Positions 28,955 to 38,256 of a stretch of 43,067 nt of DNA are shown in pieces. Both the position numbers and the translations under genes were made by a program. Origin of the DNA: a virus; IMG/VR virus record IMGVR_UViG_3300027834_000014, positions 1 through 43,067 of that record. The stretch is one strand, 5' to 3'. How positions within the stretch are numbered: position 1 is the first letter of the stretch; each line of letters starts with the position of its first letter. A model generated the notes under the pieces. It was given only the letters and a program-made list of their open reading frames with translations. It was not told the DNA's origin and did no database searches.

Positions 28955-31545
28955 TAGTAATCCCGTAAACCCTTTATAGTTAAATCATTGTCGCCAATTA
29001 TGTTAATATCATTACCGTTTGATTTTATGGCGAAGCCAGGAGCGCCAGCATCACCAGTATCATTGTTTTCATCCGAGTACCCACCAAAAGCCCCGGCCTT
29101 TAACCCGCCCAGTTCACCAGGTGCGGCTCGCGTACCTTCCATGCCATCAAGGCCAGTATCAGACATTAAGTTTTCTATTGTCGCGGTACTTCCAACGCCT
29201 TTTTTTCCGCCAACGTAACCTTGACCACCAGAGCCGCCATTACCACCCTGAACATATGGGGCGTTAAAGCTGTCGGCTATAGTAACTGATGATGGAGAGC
29301 CTCCACCGCCTGAGTATATTACACCTTGAGACACGTCAATCTCACAATCAACAGTTAAGTTTAAAGCGTTACCGCCTTGTGAGCCATTAGTTCCAGGTCT
29401 AACAACCCTTAACGGAAAGTCATTAGGGTTTGTTGTTGTCGCATCTGTTGCGCTTGGCCCTGTTCCGCCTGCACCTAAAATACCGCCTCTAATGATTAAC
29501 CTGAATGTAACTCCGCTTGCTTGTGTGCCAGTATCAAAAGCATCTACTAGCGTGCTTGTGCCACCAATAGTTACACCTGAAGGTATAAAAACAGTATACT
29601 CGCCAGCGGCAGGAGGCGCGAACTCAGTTGATAAGTCATAATTCTCCTTGTCGCCATCAACAATAAAATCAAAATCATCCTCATTAATTATATCCTGATA
29701 AGTTATAGCTTTTACGGTATATGTTGCTTCATCAGGATTGTCCTTTAAGCTAAGTATTTGTAAATTGTTTGCTTTGGGGTTTCCGTAATCATCAACAGTA
29801 TTATCACTAGTGACATTTATTATTTCAGCCTCTTCAATCACACCCCCATCAACCGCTCCAAATTTTGAATAGTCTATTTTAAATGTGAATATTTCAGGCG
29901 CTTTAGTGTTTAGGTTTGAAATTCTAGCCGCGCCACCTATGGCAATTTGAATATCTTGGTCTGTATTAGTTAAAAACTGGGTATAAAAATCATCTTCTGA
30001 CTGTGGTTCAAGTGTCCCAGTTACTTCAGTTAATACGTTTATTGATTCAAACAATATGCTAGCGTTTTCGTCATCAGTTTTCTTTGCCCCGTTAAATGGG
30101 GCGAAGCCTATCGTTGATCTCGTTAACTGACTTGAGTATTGAGGTTTGCTTGATAGTGATTCTTGCTTTATGTCCTCGCTAAAATCTAGCGTAACAGGCT
30201 GCTGCTCGAAATCTCCAACCGCTTTAATTTTTATTTTTTGCGCTCGTTCATCGAAATATAAAGCTATGTTTGATTCAGCCCAAGTTCTAATAATTAAGTT
30301 TATATATTTGCTTGCTGAGTCTGGTTTGTAAATGTATACGGGGCCAGTTGCGTTAGGTGTTGCTGCAATCGCGCCTGAATAATCACCGTAAAATTTAGTA
30401 GGTATACTTGTTTGCTGTAACTCTTCAATAATGGTTTCTATCGGGTTAAAGTCGGTTAAAACCTTAACAATTTGCACTGATGCATTAATGCTATGGTCTT
30501 TTGTTTCGCTTCCGCCAACCTCTCTTGATGTTATTTCTAGCTCGCCAGTGGTGCTATCAGTTACTTTACACTCTATTAGTTCGCTATCAATCACGACTGT
30601 TACCGTATCGGTATCTTGACCGTATTCTCCAACAATAAAATCTTTTAGCTCAATACTAACTGACGCGCTTGTAATGGCGTTTAATAATCTTCCGCTCGAT
30701 ACCATAGGCGTTTTAGTTTTACTTGCCTCTGCTAGCATTAGTGGATCAAGAAGCTTTACAGACCACGAACCTTTATTTAATGACTGTGAATCAACAATGT
30801 ATTCCCTAGCAACACAATCCTCCTTGCTGAAGTTGCCGTTATTTTCAAAGCCAGTGTATGTTATTGCCCTTCTGTTTTGCAGATAACCACCAGTTCTTGC
30901 CAATAGCTTTTTAATCAATGTAGCGTTGCTAGTCCTTCTTTCAGGGTAAGGCACTGAATAAACGTCATCATCAGTATTGTCCATTATCGTTATTGATGCG
31001 CTAGCGTTTTTAGCCATACTAACACCTGGCTTAATTTCGCTTGGACTATGTGATATTGAGCTAAGACCGTTGTAATAGATTTGACCGTCATAACTTTGAC
31101 CATTTATAAATAAAAATTCACGTTCAGCATTTCGATCAAAACTATCATTAGTTGAACACCCTCCTCCATCAGGGCGCTTAGGGTATCCCAAGCAAGATCC
31201 ATCAGCCTCGCCGCCGTGGATTATTTGCGCGTTTGGCATCATATGAGTTTCGTCAGTTGTGCCAAACTCACCACGGGATAATATTTCAATCTCAGTTGCA
31301 GTGTTTATTTTTATTTTTATTATTTCATCGCCAGCTTTTAAGTATGGATTTGATGAAACAAAAAATAAAGGATCGCCATCAGCTATCGTAAACACACCAG
31401 TGTAACCTGCATTCAAATGCGCGTTCAATGTTACATCGCGCTTATCAAAAGCACCGTCAACAGTGTACTTGCAGGCGTTAACGAATATCGATACGCCAGA
31501 GGTTAGCGACTCACCGTAGTTATTCTTTTTGCTATCAAATGACAT
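28954..31545 (-). CDS. Tail-tip protein with glycine-rich receptor-binding C-terminus
   Basis: 863 residues. The first about 640 are beta-rich with several strands/loops typical of tail hub or central baseplate proteins. From about 650 on it has Gly-rich segments (RLIIRGGILGAGGTG, YSGGGGSP, GGNGGSGGQGYVGGKKG, DTGDAGAPGF), resembling polyglycine-helix receptor-binding tips of T-even gp38 and some lambda J-like proteins. It likely recognises the host receptor at the tail tip. One-base overlap with both neighbours. Confidence 0.75.
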   Translation of the reverse strand: MSFDSKKNNYGESLTSGVSIFVNACKYTVDGAFDKRDVTLNAHLNAGYTGVFTIADGDPLFFVSSNPYLKAGDEIIKIKINTATEIEILSRGEFGTTDETHMMPNAQIIHGGEADGSCLGYPKRPDGGGCSTNDSFDRNAEREFLFINGQSYDGQIYYNGLSSISHSPSEIKPGVSMAKNASASITIMDNTDDDVYSVPYPERRTSNATLIKKLLARTGGYLQNRRAITYTGFENNGNFSKEDCVAREYIVDSQSLNKGSWSVKLLDPLMLAEASKTKTPMVSSGRLLNAITSASVSIELKDFIVGEYGQDTDTVTVVIDSELIECKVTDSTTGELEITSREVGGSETKDHSINASVQIVKVLTDFNPIETIIEELQQTSIPTKFYGDYSGAIAATPNATGPVYIYKPDSASKYINLIIRTWAESNIALYFDERAQKIKIKAVGDFEQQPVTLDFSEDIKQESLSSKPQYSSQLTRSTIGFAPFNGAKKTDDENASILFESINVLTEVTGTLEPQSEDDFYTQFLTNTDQDIQIAIGGAARISNLNTKAPEIFTFKIDYSKFGAVDGGVIEEAEIINVTSDNTVDDYGNPKANNLQILSLKDNPDEATYTVKAITYQDIINEDDFDFIVDGDKENYDLSTEFAPPAAGEYTVFIPSGVTIGGTSTLVDAFDTGTQASGVTFRLIIRGGILGAGGTGPSATDATTTNPNDFPLRVVRPGTNGSQGGNALNLTVDCEIDVSQGVIYSGGGGSPSSVTIADSFNAPYVQGGNGGSGGQGYVGGKKGVGSTATIENLMSDTGLDGMEGTRAAPGELGGLKAGAFGGYSDENNDTGDAGAPGFAIKSNGNDINIIGDNDLTIKGLRDY

Positions 31546-32369
31546 TACACGAACCCTTTAAAGTCAAAAGTAAAAGTGCCGGTTGTGTTTGTTGCATATG
31601 TTGGCGGCGTTAAAGAATTAGGGTTCGACGCGCGTCCAAAAAAGTTTTGTTGTAAGTTTTTATTCCACTTCATAAATAGCGCCTTACCGTCTTTTACATG
31701 GTTCATATAGTCAGCATATTGACGGTTGAAAGAATCCTCATCATCAGCCCACTTAATAAAATCAAACTTTCCTTTTTGCTCGTAACCTCTTTTTATTCTA
31801 CGCCCCATTATAAACTGATTTGTTTCGCTGCTAAATGATTCAAGCTTATCTATTGAGTTGGTATACCCAGGAGTAAATCCAATGGAAGGAGTTTTATCAA
31901 AAACCCATGCCTTGCCAATGTAAATATTACCTATGAATAATTTACTGGTAAAATTAAGCGTCAATCGCTGGCGTGAAGATGATAGAGTATCGAAATAAAC
32001 TATCATTGTTTTGTTGTCACCTGTTGGTGCTAGCGTGCCAGTTTCAACCCAAACTCCATTTGATAAAACTTCAATTTTACCGCTTAGCCCTGCCGTTTTT
32101 CCGTTATGAATCCCTATACCAAGGTAATCTATATCGCTTTCGCTTAACTGGTTGAATGTTATCACTACACTGCCGCTTTCTGCGTTAGGACTGTATTGTG
32201 TATTATCCCTAAAGTCTAAGCAGTTGCTAAATGGATATGTAGCATCTTCATCTTCACCGGTGTAAGTTGATGAGGTTAACAGAGAGCGAAAGCCTATTAT
32301 GGCAGCGCAAGTTTTAGCAACCTCTGCACTGCTTGGTAGTACAATCGTTCTGCCTACTATGTTTGCCAT
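31545..32369 (-). CDS. Tail protein, distal-tail-like, 274 aa
   Basis: Located between tape measure and tail-tip genes, where distal tail/minor tail proteins are found. Beta-rich with a central jelly-roll-like region (SDIDYLGIGIHNGKTAGLSG, DTLSSSRQRLTLNF) and a C-terminal segment RRIKRGYEQKGKFDFIKW. TAATG overlaps on both sides show tight coupling. Exact family not recognised. Confidence 0.65.
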   Translation of the reverse strand: MANIVGRTIVLPSSAEVAKTCAAIIGFRSLLTSSTYTGEDEDATYPFSNCLDFRDNTQYSPNAESGSVVITFNQLSESDIDYLGIGIHNGKTAGLSGKIEVLSNGVWVETGTLAPTGDNKTMIVYFDTLSSSRQRLTLNFTSKLFIGNIYIGKAWVFDKTPSIGFTPGYTNSIDKLESFSSETNQFIMGRRIKRGYEQKGKFDFIKWADDEDSFNRQYADYMNHVKDGKALFMKWNKNLQQNFFGRASNPNSLTPPTYATNTTGTFTFDFKGFV

Positions 32370-34600
32370 TAGATAGCCCCTATTCTTTGCGCGTTTGATT
32401 GACCGTTGTTTATAGCAATATTAACACCTTCGCTTTCTGAAATATAATTCTCAAATTGTTCTCTTGTTATTGGGATCATATCGTTAGGGCCAAAGTTTTC
32501 TAAACCTGTGATGTTTATTATTCTATCTTGCGATTGATTGTCAACGCTTGGTGCTGTTGGCGTTACAGTTGGCGATGTTGAAGGAACAGTCGGAGCGCTT
32601 GAGCTACCAGGACTAGCGCTTTTTATTGTTGCCAACAATCCTGCGCCTTGTGCTGCAACTTGAGCGGCAAAACCTAAGTTTGCAGGGTATGGATTATTTA
32701 ATGCTTTAGCTACACCAGAAGCAATATTTACAATAGCATCTGCAATTGCGAACTTCTTCTGAGTCTTACTTGATTGGCTACCAAAGGCTGAAAGCAATGA
32801 TAGTGTTGCGCTTGCCCCTGTTCTTATGTTGTCAATTCTGGCGTTGCTCGCTAGCAATTCTAGCTTTGTTCTATCGTCAGAGCCTTGCTTTGTTTTTTCT
32901 GTTATCTGGTCTTGCTTTATTTGTTCAGCGTCAATTTCTTGCTGTGCTAACTCTGCTATCAACTCTGTTTTTTGCTCATGAGTTAGCTTTTCATTTTCAA
33001 GTATTGCGGCGCGTCTTGATTCATAGTTAAAAAATACATTTTGAAGCGCTAACTCTTCATCAAGTTGACGTTGATTTATTTCACCTTCTGCAAATGCTCG
33101 CCTAACTTCTGCCTCTGCTTGTATAGCTTGCGTTTCAAGTTCAAGCCTAGCTTTTAACGATGCAAAGGCAGCGTCACCTGATTCACTTCCCGCACCTTTA
33201 TCTGGCTTGACTTCCGCCTTAGGTGCGTTACCGAAAATATCATTGTCACCAGTGCCAGAAAATGCAGCGCTAATCTGGCTATCAACAGCTAGCAGAGCAA
33301 TCCTTTCTTCTCGCTGCCTTTTATAAGCCTCTAAGAGTTTATCTGCATCACTTATCTTCTCAGCTTGCGCTTTTCTTTCTGTTTCCCTTTGGGCCAATAT
33401 AGATTCAATAGCCGCATCCCTTGCTGATTCTATATTTTTTATTTGCTTTCCTAGCGCGCCCCTTGCATCGTCTACATCTTGATCGTCAAAAGGGTTAAAA
33501 GCCGCCCTTGTTGCCACTCCGTAAGCTGCAACCCTGTCGACAAATGCAGCAAGCTCAACAGTTACAATCTGAGTAAAGTTTCTAATATTTGGTATTATAT
33601 TTAAGAATGCATCACTTATATCAAGCGTTGAGCCGTTGGTATCAGAAACCATCTGATCACCCATGTTCTCCCATATATCTAAAATGTATTTTGTTGTGAA
33701 CGATATGTCATCACCAATCTGTGATAATTGATCGCCAAAAACTTCAGCTATCTTTCCGGCTGCGCCACTTGCAACCGCATCACCAAGCATATCTATAGCA
33801 TTTGATAACTCAATAAGCGTACCTGAGAATACATCTGAAGCGCCAGTAGCTTCATCGGTCAACCCTATTAGTCTAGTTATTGACGTACCGGCAACCGTAA
33901 AACCTTCGGCTATTGAAACGCTAGCCCTATCAAATGAGCTTTGAAATTCTGGAAGAGAGTTTTGCAAGGCTTTAAAAACCCTTTCCGTAACTAGCTCACC
34001 CGCAGCGCCTAATTCTTTTAGCTGCCCAACCTGTACGCCAAATTCTTTAGCTATGGCGCGAGATACAGGCAAAGAAGCCTCCATGATCGCCTTTAACTCT
34101 TCACCTTGTAAAGCACCTGCGCCAAGACCTTGCCCAAGCTGAACTAAAACACTTGCAGCCTCTTCTGCGCTTGCTCCGTTTGCTTTGAATGCCTTTGTTA
34201 ACCCTTCGACAACATCAAGAGAGTCTTTAGTACTAAAGCCAAAGTCAGCAACAGAGTTTGATATTCTTTGATACGCATCAGCAACACCATTAATTTCAAC
34301 ACGCGAAGTTTTCGCTATTTGAAATATAGCTTCTTGAACAGCTAAAGCCTCAGTTGTGCTTGTTGTGGTTTGTTTTATTTGGTTGTTTACTTTTGTCCAT
34401 GCGTCCGCATACCTAGCAACAGCACCAGTAGCAAGCGCAGCGCCAACAGCAGCAGCAACCTTTGTCAATGAACCAAATGAGCTAACAACTCCGTCAGCGC
34501 TAGCTCCAATACCTTTAACTTTTTTATTTAAGCTATCAGCACTTGATTCAGCTGCTCTTGATTTTAAAGCAATTTCAATTTCACGTTTTTCTGATGCCAT
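32369..34600 (-). CDS. Tape measure protein
   Basis: 743 residues. N-terminal tape-measure domain (about 60-235): KVNNQIKQTTTSTTEALAVQ, EINGVADAYQRISNSV, LTKAFKANGASAEEAASVLVQLGQGLGAGALQGEELKAIME, KEFGVQVGQLKELGAAG. Then long helical/coiled-coil stretches, Ala/Glu rich, and a Pro/Thr/Ser-rich linker near 690. It sets tail length, and this size suits a siphovirus tail of roughly 110 nm by the usual ratio. It follows the two chaperone frames. Confidence 0.93.
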   Translation of the reverse strand: MASEKREIEIALKSRAAESSADSLNKKVKGIGASADGVVSSFGSLTKVAAAVGAALATGAVARYADAWTKVNNQIKQTTTSTTEALAVQEAIFQIAKTSRVEINGVADAYQRISNSVADFGFSTKDSLDVVEGLTKAFKANGASAEEAASVLVQLGQGLGAGALQGEELKAIMEASLPVSRAIAKEFGVQVGQLKELGAAGELVTERVFKALQNSLPEFQSSFDRASVSIAEGFTVAGTSITRLIGLTDEATGASDVFSGTLIELSNAIDMLGDAVASGAAGKIAEVFGDQLSQIGDDISFTTKYILDIWENMGDQMVSDTNGSTLDISDAFLNIIPNIRNFTQIVTVELAAFVDRVAAYGVATRAAFNPFDDQDVDDARGALGKQIKNIESARDAAIESILAQRETERKAQAEKISDADKLLEAYKRQREERIALLAVDSQISAAFSGTGDNDIFGNAPKAEVKPDKGAGSESGDAAFASLKARLELETQAIQAEAEVRRAFAEGEINQRQLDEELALQNVFFNYESRRAAILENEKLTHEQKTELIAELAQQEIDAEQIKQDQITEKTKQGSDDRTKLELLASNARIDNIRTGASATLSLLSAFGSQSSKTQKKFAIADAIVNIASGVAKALNNPYPANLGFAAQVAAQGAGLLATIKSASPGSSSAPTVPSTSPTVTPTAPSVDNQSQDRIINITGLENFGPNDMIPITREQFENYISESEGVNIAINNGQSNAQRIGAI

Positions 34601-34912
34601 TTATTTAGCCTCTGCCTTTCTTCGCGCTGTTTCAATGGTTAGCCATTCATTATCAAGCGCTAAAATAATATCAATTATTATATCAGGTTCGTAAGATTTA
34701 CACCCATGTATACTAATATGTTCAATTACATCTTGCTCAGTAAGCGGCAAAGGTGAAGCCATTTGTCCTGTATAACGTCTTGAGCGCGATATTGTGTTAA
34801 ATGAATTCATGGCTAATTGCATCTTGTTGGTAACGCTAGGCTTTGACTCTAAAAGCTGCTTTAGCATAGGAGAATTGCGTTTTCTCCTATCCTTTTGCAT
34901 TGCTGTTATCAT
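34601..34912 (-). CDS. Tail assembly chaperone, second frame (G-T extension)
   Basis: A 103-residue frame between the first chaperone frame and tape measure. It is open without a stop from the slippery site A-AAA-AAG at 34945-34951 and joins the first frame after a -1 shift (adding ALTWQSSGNDE before MITAMQ). The sequence has a basic N-terminus and a helical C-terminus. It is probably expressed mainly as the G-T fusion that coats the tape measure protein during tail assembly. Independent initiation at 34912 has no strong ribosome site. Confidence 0.7.
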   Translation of the reverse strand: MITAMQKDRRKRNSPMLKQLLESKPSVTNKMQLAMNSFNTISRSRRYTGQMASPLPLTEQDVIEHISIHGCKSYEPDIIIDIILALDNEWLTIETARRKAEAK

Positions 34913-34938
34913 TTCATCGTTACCAGATGATTGCCATG

Positions 34939-35376
34939 TTAGCGCTTTTTTAGCTCTTCTATTGCCTCTCTGCCCTCTTCGCTTAAGTAGAATTCAAAGT
35001 TTCCTGCTTTAGTCATAAGTATAGGCACTAAGCTTTCATGCATGGATTTACAGTTAAATATACCGCGACAGTTTTCACGACTAAAAGGCAACTCCTCCAT
35101 GTTTTCAGCGTCTAAAGCGCCGCCAAAGTCAGTTATATATTCACCAAGCCACATAGCGTAAATTTCACTCATATCAACATCAGATTGATCGCAATAAATA
35201 CCCTTGTGCTTTTTAATTATAGCTTGTATTTGCTTTTGGTATTTATGCCCGCCAACACGAGGAACACAAAAAAACAAATCTTCACCTTGTAGCGGGTAAA
35301 TAGGCGTTCCGCTTTCTTGAAGTTTAGTATCCTCTGAAAATACCGCTAAATTAATTAAGTTCAAATTACTCTCCAA
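34939..35376 (-). CDS. Tail assembly chaperone, first frame
   Basis: 145 residues, placed between the tail tube gene and tape measure, as with lambda G. It ends ...IEELKKR with the slippery heptamer A-AAA-AAG in the zero frame two codons before the stop. Unshifted product is the short chaperone; about 258 residues result with a -1 shift. Preceded by a terminator/attenuator after the tail tube gene. Ribosome site TTGGAGAG. Confidence 0.75.
   Translation of the reverse strand: MESNLNLINLAVFSEDTKLQESGTPIYPLQGEDLFFCVPRVGGHKYQKQIQAIIKKHKGIYCDQSDVDMSEIYAMWLGEYITDFGGALDAENMEELPFSRENCRGIFNCKSMHESLVPILMTKAGNFEFYLSEEGREAIEELKKR
34945..34951 (-). promoter_or_regulatory. Programmed -1 frameshift site A-AAA-AAG
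   Basis: In the zero frame the codons are CTA AAA AAG CGC TAA. The heptamer A-AAA-AAG is the classic bacterial -1 slippery sequence. After the shift, reading continues into the 34601-34912 frame with no stop. A GAGAGG purine-rich, SD-like sequence lies about 14 bases upstream and may stimulate the shift. Confidence 0.85.
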
Positions 35377-35408
35377 ATTGTTTTATTAAATTCATTGTAT
35401 CATATACA

Positions 35409-35436
35409 AAAAAGCCACCGTTAAAAGTGGCTTTTT
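35409..35436 (-). terminator. Terminator/attenuator after the tail tube gene
   Basis: A perfect 10-bp stem AAAAAGCCAC (35409-35418) with GTGGCTTTTT (35427-35436). On the minus strand it is 15 bases after the tube stop. It likely lowers transcription of chaperone and later tail genes relative to the tube. Confidence 0.85.
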
Positions 35437-35450
35437 AATTCAGTGTTTAT

Positions 35451-36629
35451 TTAAAAGTTTGAGTAAATACTTACCGTTCTGCCGTTAGCAATACTTTCTT
35501 CACAAGCAAAGCTTAAGTTGTTAACAGCAATAGCGTTTGCTTCAGTTGGGTTGTCATGCTCGGTCATTACTGATTGTTCCATTACTACAATCATTGACTT
35601 ACCATCTGTCCATTCAATTTCTACAGCAAAGTTAACGCGTGTACGGTTTTCATATCGGCGCTGCCATTTGCGAGAGTCACTAATTAATGCGCGCGTTACC
35701 AATGAGCCACTAGCAGTAAATGAACGGCCACCATAGTTAATAGCGTTACAACCAGCACCGCGGCTTTCTTGCAAGTTATTGTTAATTTCAAGCGTCATGC
35801 TTTTAACTTCACAATCACTATCAGCACCATCAACCCAGAAACGCTTTACATTATTCACTGCGCTAACTACATCAGATTGATCGCGCGCTTTATCAGTTTG
35901 ACCAGTAACAGGAGCATCACCCGCTAAAGGCAATTCACTAACTAAGTTGCCGGTAGATGTACAAATTCCGCTTTCAGGAATTTCAAACGTTAAGCTGTTA
36001 AATAACGAATCTAAATAACTACGGTAACTAACATCATTAGTGGCAGATAAATCAACCATGCGCTCCTGTGTGCCGTAGTAATACGGACTAGTGCCTGATT
36101 GAGCTTTCATGCTTGCTACGGTGATAGAGCTACCAGCGCTTTCTAGCGAAGCTGGTGCAGGACTAGTTGTGATATCATCACCTGAAACGCTTGTTACATT
36201 GTAGGCGCGGTTATCATCAGCATTAGCTAAGCCAGAAACAAAGATATAACTTCCTTCTGGTATAGTGTGCCCTGGAACTTCAAAACCCGTTGCTGTTGCC
36301 GAAATATCAATATCAGTAATTGAGTTATCTTCTTGCTCACAATACAAAGCAGCAACTAAATAGTCTTTAGTTTGCTGTGTTATCTCGCTAGAAATTTCAG
36401 ACGGATAAGTATTTGTATCCTGAATTTGCTGCTTGCCTTGCTGGTTGGTTTTAATTTCACCAGACTCAACATAAGCAAAAGTGCTTTTAGTTGTGCCAGA
36501 AATACGGCGCACATAGTCCCATTCTGGGTTTGTGTCCAAGGCGCCTTTTGTTGTTTGCGGGGTGACATAAAAGCTTATGTCATTCGCGTTTAATTCGCGA
36601 TCATTTACAATAGTTGGTGTGATAGCCAT
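35451..36629 (-). CDS. Major tail tube protein
   Basis: 392 residues, after the connector genes and followed by attenuator then chaperones. Fits the phage tail tube family with a long two-part beta structure: N-terminal VTPQTTKGALDTNPEWDYVRRISGTT, a middle insertion (about 110-170) with an Ig-like beta domain (TEVPGHTIPEGSYIFVSG-type strands), and C-terminal VNFAVEIEWTDGKSMIVVM. Stacked hexameric rings form the tail tube. Its expression would be high, given the terminator. Confidence 0.8.
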   Translation of the reverse strand: MAITPTIVNDRELNANDISFYVTPQTTKGALDTNPEWDYVRRISGTTKSTFAYVESGEIKTNQQGKQQIQDTNTYPSEISSEITQQTKDYLVAALYCEQEDNSITDIDISATATGFEVPGHTIPEGSYIFVSGLANADDNRAYNVTSVSGDDITTSPAPASLESAGSSITVASMKAQSGTSPYYYGTQERMVDLSATNDVSYRSYLDSLFNSLTFEIPESGICTSTGNLVSELPLAGDAPVTGQTDKARDQSDVVSAVNNVKRFWVDGADSDCEVKSMTLEINNNLQESRGAGCNAINYGGRSFTASGSLVTRALISDSRKWQRRYENRTRVNFAVEIEWTDGKSMIVVMEQSVMTEHDNPTEANAIAVNNLSFACEESIANGRTVSIYSNF

Positions 36630-36631
36630 TT

Positions 36632-37054
36632 TTAATTTCCTTGAAAGTAACCATTAACATTTACATCATATCGATATAGGTTTGTGTTCGGCTCGTCACC
36701 GACCTTCTCGGGAATTGCCTCTTGACAGTATAACCCATCAAAGTACTTATTCTCAAATAAGGCTATTAATTCCTTTGCTGTGGAAGTTATCCCGCGCTTT
36801 TCTGAGCCTTTATCTTTGTTGACGAGTATTTGTATAGTGTGAATAAATTCAGTGCGAGAGGTTAAGCCTCCGGCGCTTGAGTTGATGCGATCGAGAATCA
36901 CCGTTGATTGCTTCAAGTATGGCGCTGACATTGTTTTAACTTCTTCAGTATCAGCATTCACTAGCTGTGAAACTGAATAACCTGTGGGCAAGCTTTCGTA
37001 TAGCCGCTTGTGAAAGCTGTTTTCATACGTATCTATGTAGTCGTCTTTAGGCAT
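36632..37054 (-). CDS. Tail terminator/completion protein
   Basis: 140 residues directly upstream of the tube gene, the normal place of the tail terminator. An alpha/beta protein with a helix YENSFHKRLYESLPTG, strands IHTIQILVNKDKG and a C-terminal YRYDVNVNGYFQ strand like lambda gpU-type folds. AGGAAAG before the ATG. Assignment is from context and general shape. Confidence 0.6.
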   Translation of the reverse strand: MPKDDYIDTYENSFHKRLYESLPTGYSVSQLVNADTEEVKTMSAPYLKQSTVILDRINSSAGGLTSRTEFIHTIQILVNKDKGSEKRGITSTAKELIALFENKYFDGLYCQEAIPEKVGDEPNTNLYRYDVNVNGYFQGN

Positions 37055-37427
37055 TGGTCGCTTTCCTAATTTGCTTGCTTAGCTCTTTTGGCGGTGTTTG
37101 CGTTGAATATCCTGTCTCAAGTATACGGTAGGCGTATGGATAACGGTTCTGAATAAAAATAGTTGGATAATTCGTAGCTTTAGCTGTACCAATAATATTA
37201 ATCCCGCCTGATATCGTTCCTGCACCTGCTTTATCTAAGTTAATAGGCAATGAATAGTTTGGATTTTCAACGGATACTTGCCAAGCACCCCTTAAAATGC
37301 CAGTATCAACAGCAGTATTTAGCACGATACCTTGAAGTAATTTTATTGATACAATTCGTGTTTCTCGATTTATCTCTTCTTCAAGATAATCAGAAATATC
37401 TAAATTACGCTCGTTTCTACCTGTCAT
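37047..37427 (-). CDS. Head-tail connector/tail completion, HK97 gp10-like
   Basis: 126 residues. NTAVDTGILRGAWQVS (about 37-52) and the NRYPYAYRILETGYSTQTPP end (about 93-112) form the pattern of HK97 gp10-like proteins, which act at the neck or tail end. Overlaps both neighbours, showing coupling in the connector module. Confidence 0.75.
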   Translation of the reverse strand: MTGRNERNLDISDYLEEEINRETRIVSIKLLQGIVLNTAVDTGILRGAWQVSVENPNYSLPINLDKAGAGTISGGINIIGTAKATNYPTIFIQNRYPYAYRILETGYSTQTPPKELSKQIRKATNA

Positions 37428-37786
37428 TATTTCACCATACTAAAGAACCATGCAGCACCGGCAGGGTCATTTTCAACAGCATCAATCGACATTTCTTTGC
37501 CATCATAAACACAAGTGTATGAGGCATCTAATGTACTTGGTGTTGTGTCACCTTTGTAAGCTACAACATATAAATTTGAATTAGTTACGTTCTCAAATAT
37601 CGTTGATGCGCTTTCAATATCAAGCGGTATAGCTAACATATCATAGCTTTCGCCAGGTGATTCATCACCCGTTGACGGGTTGTATGAGCCACCTTTACTG
37701 ATATTCATCGATACACGAAAATCGGCAAACTCATCATTGATTAGCTCGTCTGCCAGTTCTATAAATTCAACTTTAGAGGTTGCCAT
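37427..37786 (-). CDS. Head closure/head-tail joining protein
   Basis: 119 residues, between adaptor and gp10-like genes, as in the usual order adaptor, stopper, gp10-like, terminator. Beta-rich with KGGSYNPSTGDESPGESY loop and AIPLDIESASTIFEN, then VAYKGDTTPST. It probably acts as the stopper holding DNA in the head. Call by context. Confidence 0.6.
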   Translation of the reverse strand: MATSKVEFIELADELINDEFADFRVSMNISKGGSYNPSTGDESPGESYDMLAIPLDIESASTIFENVTNSNLYVVAYKGDTTPSTLDASYTCVYDGKEMSIDAVENDPAGAAWFFSMVK

Positions 37787-38256
37787 TATAAAACTCTCAA
37801 GCTATTAAAGCCGCTAGATGCTGTTGATAAATAAGGGCGTAAAAGGTTACTGATAATATTAGTACTATATTTAGTGGTTCGCGCTGTACCTTCAACATAT
37901 GAAACAGACTTACTTAATGAGCCAAGTGATTTATCTTCACTTGCTATTTGCCCGTTAATGTCTTGCGATTCCATTGCTACGAATAAAAAGCCTTTTAAGT
38001 CCTGCCACACGGCCTGCGCTGCACCGTTCTGAATATCATCAATTGACACTTCATCGGTTGGAAGTTGCATTTTTTGCGCTTCATCGACAATAGTTCCTTT
38101 GAATGTGTAAGTGGGGTCGATAAAGTCAACCGCTGTAATAACTGAAGCCGCTTCAATATTAGCATCAGTGTATGATGTGTAGTCATAGCCTCGCAAATCA
38201 GCCCAAGCTTTAAAGTCTGCAACGCTTATATAGGAATTCTCGCCAACAGTAGCCAT
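37786..38256 (-). CDS. Head-tail adaptor, DnaT-like fold family
   Basis: 156 residues. NSYISVADFKAWADLRGYDY (about 7-26), then IEAASVITAVDFIDPTYTFKG and a DIQNGAAQAVWQDL helix resemble the family often called DnaT-like ssDNA-binding in phages but serving as head-tail adaptor. First gene of the connector block and the only one to begin right after the membrane protein at 38256-38531. Confidence 0.75.
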   Translation of the reverse strand: MATVGENSYISVADFKAWADLRGYDYTSYTDANIEAASVITAVDFIDPTYTFKGTIVDEAQKMQLPTDEVSIDDIQNGAAQAVWQDLKGFLFVAMESQDINGQIASEDKSLGSLSKSVSYVEGTARTTKYSTNIISNLLRPYLSTASSGFNSLRVL

